A stretch of DNA of 49,893 nt from assembly GCA_015709315.1 (NCBI GenBank), contig JACCQI010000024.1, forward strand, positions 1-49,893, given 5' to 3'. How positions within the stretch are numbered: position 1 is the first letter of the stretch; every line of letters starts with the position of its first letter. Positions 46,852-49,893 of the stretch are shown in pieces. The position numbers and the translations under genes were made by a program. The notes beneath the pieces were generated by a model. It was not told where the DNA came from and searched no databases. It saw only the letters and a list, made by a program, of their open reading frames with translations. This stretch comes from Desulfovibrionaceae bacterium. Its GTDB lineage: Bacteria; Desulfobacterota; Desulfovibrionia; Desulfovibrionales; Desulfovibrionaceae.

Positions 46852-47472
46852 ATGCGTACTTCCCTGAAGCACTGGGCGCTTTATTCCGCGCCGCTTCTGC
46901 TCATGCTCGCCGCGGTCTGGCTGGCCTGCGGGTCCGAGGCGGCCGTGGCCGAGTTCTTCAAGGACCACCGGGCCGCGCACCCGGTCCTGAAAACGTGCAT
47001 GAAGGCGCTCACCGACTGGTCCAACCCGGTCTTCTACGCGGGCTACGGCGCGGCCCTGATCCTGGCCTGGAAGTCCGGCAACCGGCAGCGGGTGCGCTTC
47101 ATCCTGATCGTGCTCGCGGTCCAGGCCGTGGTGGCCGGGCTTGCCGTGCATTTCCTCAAGCAGACCATCGGCCGCCCCCGGCCCGGCCAGGGCGAATGGT
47201 TCGACCCCCTGACCACGCGGGGCGCGCAGCACTCCCTGCCCTCGGGCCACACCACCGAGATCGTCGGCTGGTCCCTGCCCCTGGCTCTCCGGCTCAGGCG
47301 CTATCTCCCGACCGCCGCGCTCTCCCTGTTCATCGGGCTGCTCGGCTTCTCGCGCGTCTACCTGGGCTGGCACCACCCGTCCGACGTCTTTTTCGGCTGG
47401 CTGCTCGGCAGCTTCGGCGGCCTTTCAGCCATGGTCATCGCGGACTCAACGCTCTTCACCCCGAGGCGATAA
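46852..47472 (+). CDS. PAP2-family membrane phosphatase
   Basis: A 206-residue, multi-helix membrane protein with all three PAP2 catalytic motifs in order: KQTIGRPRP, PSGH in LPSGHTTEI, and SRVYLGWHHPSDV. The active site faces the periplasm. Typical substrates are undecaprenyl diphosphate, lipid A phosphates or phosphatidylglycerol phosphate. The next gene, an ArnT-like lipid-linked sugar transferase, starts immediately at the stop codon, so the pair may act on the same lipid-linked or lipid A substrates. The start has no Shine-Dalgarno. Confidence 0.9.
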   Translation: MRTSLKHWALYSAPLLLMLAAVWLACGSEAAVAEFFKDHRAAHPVLKTCMKALTDWSNPVFYAGYGAALILAWKSGNRQRVRFILIVLAVQAVVAGLAVHFLKQTIGRPRPGQGEWFDPLTTRGAQHSLPSGHTTEIVGWSLPLALRLRRYLPTAALSLFIGLLGFSRVYLGWHHPSDVFFGWLLGSFGGLSAMVIADSTLFTPRR

Positions 47473-49095
47473 ATGGCCCCCACCCCCTCCCGCGTCTTTT
47501 CCCGGCTCGCCAACCATCCCTGGCTGACCATGACCCTGGCCGTGCTGGCCCAGACCTGGTTCGCCCTGGGCAACCGGGCGCTCTGGTTCTCGGACGAGGT
47601 GCGCTACGCCGACGCCTACAAGAATCTCGTCCTCCACGGGAAATGGATGGTTTTGTCCCTCAACGGCCAGCCCTACCCGGACAAGCCGCCGGTCTATTTC
47701 TGGTTTTTGTGGCTCATCGACACGCTGACCCCGGCGGACATGCCCCAGGTCTTTTTCATCGGCGCGGCCCTTTCCGGCCTGTTCTTCCTGTTCGCCGCCT
47801 ACTGGCTGGCCCGGACGCTCGGCCACGACCGCAACGTGAGCCTGGCCTCCACCCTGGTCCTGCTGTCCACGTTCTTCCTGGCCGCTCTCTTCCACTACTC
47901 GCGCATGGACCTCCTGTTCACGGCCCTCATCGTGCTCGCCCACGGCTGCCTGTACCGGGCGTTCACCGGCGAACGACAGGGAAAATGGCCGCTTCTGGCC
48001 TTCCTGTGCGGGGGCGTGGCCACGCTCATCAAGGGGCCGCTCGGCTTCCTCTTCCCCCTGCTGACGGCCGCGGTCTGGCTCGTCTGGCGCGGCGAGCCGA
48101 AAAAGCTCTTTTCCCGGCAGATGGGCCTCGGCCTGCTCGCCATGCTGGCCCTGCTCGGGGCCTGGGTGGCGGGCGTGATCCTGGCCGAGGGACCGGACTT
48201 CCTGCTGGACACGGTGCTGGGCAAGCACGTCATCCAGCGGGCCACCCACACCTTCCACCACCGCGAAGGGCTGTGGTACTATTTCGCGGCCCTGCCCCTG
48301 GCCTGGCTGCCCTGGACCCTGGCCGCGTTCGCCGTGCCCGTCCGGCGGTATCTCTCGCCGGCCGCATGGCGCGAAATATGGGCCGGTCGGCGCAGTTCCG
48401 GGAAGCACGCCTTCCCCTGGATCATGTTCGCGGCCACCTTCGTCTTCCTGTCCTCCCTGAGCGGCAAGGTCCTGATCTACATCCTGCCCATGTTCCCGCC
48501 CCTCGCCATCCTGACCGCCGACTTCCTGCTCAACGGCGAAGCACGCCGCGTGGCCCGGCTGTGGACGCTCGCGGCCGCCGCCTGGATCACGGCCGGGGTC
48601 GCGCTGCTCGTGGCCGGTGACATGCTTCCCTTCCCGGTGCCCCTGCGCGGGCTGGGCATCTCCGCCTGCGTGCTCCTGCTCGGCGGCGGCGCGCTGCTGC
48701 TCGTCCGCTCCAAGGGCGGCGACCGGGGGTTGCTCACCGCCGCCCTGGCCCTGACCGTCTGGCTCTACCCGGTGGGCCTGCTGGTGGCCCCGTCCCTGGA
48801 CGACGCCATGTCGCCCAAGCGCCAGGCCCTGATCATCAAGTCCTACGCGGACCAGGGGTACGAACCCCATGCCATGAAGGTTTATTCCGGCATCTTCGCC
48901 TATTATTCCGGGTACAACCTGATCGAGACCAACCACCTGGACGAGTTGGTCAGGAGCGTCGAAAACAAGGACAGGGTGGTCCTGTCGGTCCGGGAAAGCC
49001 AGTGGAAGCACTATCAGCCCAGCCTTCCCGGCTTCCGCATCGTGGACCGCCAGTACATCGCGGGCATGGTCTACTTGGTGGCGGTCAAGGGATAG
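47473..49095 (+). CDS. ArnT/PMT-like membrane glycosyltransferase (GT39/GT83)
   Basis: A 540-residue protein with about 11-12 transmembrane helices in the first 470 residues and a soluble C-terminal domain. The first periplasmic loop has the family's acidic motif in ALWFSDEVRYADAYKNLV and PYPDKPPVYFWFLWL; ATLIKGPLGFLFPL and GLWYYFAALPLAWLPW are further ArnT/PMT marks. Such enzymes transfer a sugar from an undecaprenyl-phosphate carrier to lipid A or protein at the periplasmic face. The ATG directly abuts the PAP2 stop codon. The sugar and acceptor are unknown; there are no arn genes nearby. Confidence 0.88.
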   Translation: MAPTPSRVFSRLANHPWLTMTLAVLAQTWFALGNRALWFSDEVRYADAYKNLVLHGKWMVLSLNGQPYPDKPPVYFWFLWLIDTLTPADMPQVFFIGAALSGLFFLFAAYWLARTLGHDRNVSLASTLVLLSTFFLAALFHYSRMDLLFTALIVLAHGCLYRAFTGERQGKWPLLAFLCGGVATLIKGPLGFLFPLLTAAVWLVWRGEPKKLFSRQMGLGLLAMLALLGAWVAGVILAEGPDFLLDTVLGKHVIQRATHTFHHREGLWYYFAALPLAWLPWTLAAFAVPVRRYLSPAAWREIWAGRRSSGKHAFPWIMFAATFVFLSSLSGKVLIYILPMFPPLAILTADFLLNGEARRVARLWTLAAAAWITAGVALLVAGDMLPFPVPLRGLGISACVLLLGGGALLLVRSKGGDRGLLTAALALTVWLYPVGLLVAPSLDDAMSPKRQALIIKSYADQGYEPHAMKVYSGIFAYYSGYNLIETNHLDELVRSVENKDRVVLSVRESQWKHYQPSLPGFRIVDRQYIAGMVYLVAVKG

Positions 49096-49106
49096 CCTTC
49101 GTTCAA

Positions 49107-49136
49107 TTAGACAAACTCTAGACTTTCCGATATAGT
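49107..49136 (+). promoter_or_regulatory. Candidate promoter of the BON lipoprotein gene
   Basis: TTAGAC (49107-49112), 18 bases, TATAGT (49131-49136). The ATG at 49149 is 13 bases past the -10, giving a nearly leaderless mRNA; no Shine-Dalgarno is seen. Confidence 0.45.
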
Positions 49137-49148
49137 CTTTGATCAGTT

Positions 49149-49787
49149 ATGGTCAAAATTCCGCTTTGCACCCTCTTCGTCCTGGCGGCGGCCGCGATCC
49201 TGGCCGGATGCGCCGTCTATCCCGCCGTGCAGGTGGCCGGGCACGCCATGACCGGCTACGACGCCGCCATTCTGGTGGACGAATACTTGCCGCGCACGAA
49301 CGTGACGGGCGGCAAACTGACCGCCGCGGACACGGACCGCATCCTCCAGCGGCGTCTCAGGGAGCGGCTCAGGTTCCGCAACCACACCGGCCTGACCGCC
49401 CACGTCATCGACGCCAACGCCTACCTCGTCGGCCAGGTCCAAGGCCGGAACCAGGCGGACCAAGCCATCAGGACGGCGGCCACGGTCCAGGGACTCAAGA
49501 CCATAACCTGCAAATTCTACAACGCGCCCACCGACCACCAGACCCGGGAAGGGGCGACCCTGCACGCCCGGCTCATCACGCTTCTCAAGAGAACCGACTG
49601 GCTGCCCGAAGTGGACCTGCGCGTGGTCACCGTGGGCACCAATGTCGTGCTCATCGGCAAGACCGAGGACTTTCGCCAGAAATCCGAAGCCCTGGCCATC
49701 GCCTCCGAAGTGGGCGGCCTGACCGAGGTCGTGGACTACATCTCGGTCCGCGACCCCCTGCCCGGCGACAAGCTGGCCGGGAGGTAG
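49149..49787 (+). CDS. BON-domain outer-membrane lipoprotein (OsmY/DolP-like)
   Basis: A 212-residue protein with a lipoprotein signal peptide (lipobox LAGC, Cys21) and two BON domains (about 60-125 and 135-205; DANAYLVGQVQGRNQADQAI and GTNVVLIGKTEDFRQKSEAL contain the typical strand-turn with conserved Gly). BON proteins bind phospholipid and help keep the outer membrane intact, as with YraP/DolP. The predicted promoter lies right upstream. A weak CCCTTT/AAAGGG stem at 49824-49837 may end the transcript. Confidence 0.85.
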   Translation: MVKIPLCTLFVLAAAAILAGCAVYPAVQVAGHAMTGYDAAILVDEYLPRTNVTGGKLTAADTDRILQRRLRERLRFRNHTGLTAHVIDANAYLVGQVQGRNQADQAIRTAATVQGLKTITCKFYNAPTDHQTREGATLHARLITLLKRTDWLPEVDLRVVTVGTNVVLIGKTEDFRQKSEALAIASEVGGLTEVVDYISVRDPLPGDKLAGR

Positions 49788-49823
49788 GATGCCTCCGGCG
49801 GCCGGGGGAAGGGGAGAGGAAAA

Positions 49824-49837
49824 CCCTTTGTAAAGGG
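49824..49837. terminator. Small stem after the BON gene
   Basis: CCCTTT/AAAGGG stem with a 2-base loop flanked by A and T runs, 37 bases after the stop codon; weak but in the right place. Confidence 0.35.
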
Positions 49838-49852
49838 CTTTGTGCAACCGAC

Positions 49853-49893
49853 AACATGGGTAACACTTCTGTCCGGGAACATAGGTAACACTT
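49853..49893. repeat. Tandem 16-base repeat at the right edge, possible IS end
   Basis: AACATGGGTAACACTT (49853-49868) and AACATAGGTAACACTT (49878-49893) differ at one base and are spaced 25 bases apart, separated by CTGTCCGGG. Similar GTCCGGGAACAT/GGTAACAC sequences occur at the ends of IS481-type insertion sequences; the element itself would lie beyond the window. Confidence 0.4.

Overview
The window is a gene-dense, high-GC stretch (roughly 65% GC by eye) of a bacterial chromosome. The gene content points to a sulfate-reducing deltaproteobacterium of the Desulfovibrionales, most like Desulfovibrio/Pseudodesulfovibrio. The main markers are a cytochrome c maturation cluster whose CcmE carries Cys instead of His at the haem-binding position and which has no ccmG or ccmH, an indolepyruvate:ferredoxin oxidoreductase with its own sigma-54 activator, a RluD-CoaE fusion and a CysK fused to a CysRS-like domain. 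This taxonomic call is inference from gene families; no rRNA or tRNA gene is visible.

Layout. 1-2.2 kb (minus): chaperone operon cbpA-cbpM-clpB (clpB runs off the left edge). 2.4-3.0 kb: PHP phosphoesterase. 3.1-5.0 kb (plus): ApgM-like phosphatase-fold enzyme translationally coupled to an NMN-adenylyltransferase-like protein. 5.0-7.4 kb (minus): RluD-CoaE fusion coupled to a rhomboid protease. 7.6-11.5 kb (plus): upp, terminator/attenuator, uraA, a family 2 glycosyltransferase, MscS channel. 11.6-13.6 kb (minus): hisB, a lipoprotein gene and hisA, all overlapping. 13.7-15.5 kb (minus): tatB-tatC, the latter with a long acidic extension. 15.5-18.6 kb (minus): guaB-guaA. 18.6-23.8 kb (minus): livKHMGF branched-chain amino acid transporter behind a strong promoter. 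23.8-30.1 kb (minus): CNNM/CBS protein and ccmEFABCD plus a TPR protein; ccmD is a 48-codon gene. 30.2-33.3 kb: heptosyltransferase-like GT9, nadD and proA. 33.6-38.3 kb (plus): YfgM-like TPR protein, iorA, iorB and a sigma-54 activator. 38.3-41.2 kb: SLOG-like protein (minus), exported MsrAB and a periplasmic solute-binding protein. 41.2-42.3 kb: repeat-rich, then an AT-rich foreign-looking BRCT gene. 42.3-44.6 kb (minus): CysK-CysRS-like fusion. 44.7-49.9 kb (plus): MptE-like DUF115 protein, a small protein, PAP2 phosphatase, ArnT-like glycosyltransferase and a BON lipoprotein, ending in a short tandem repeat that may be the edge of an insertion sequence.

How the genes work together. Most are housekeeping: nucleotide salvage and synthesis (upp, uraA, guaBA), amino acid synthesis and uptake (his, proA, cysK, liv, ior), cofactors (nadD, coaE), export (tat), cytochrome c maturation and envelope maintenance.

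The most unusual object is the CysK fusion. Its C-terminal half aligns with cysteinyl-tRNA synthetase to the last residues but has lost HIGH, KMSKS and the zinc ligands, so it is probably a catalytically dead tRNA- or nucleotide-binding module attached to cysteine synthase. Other points are the TatC acidic extension with a possible internal start, the ApgM/NMNAT-like pair, the repeat-flanked BRCT gene, and several right-hand genes that look leaderless. All functions are read from sequence motifs and family knowledge; no database search was run.
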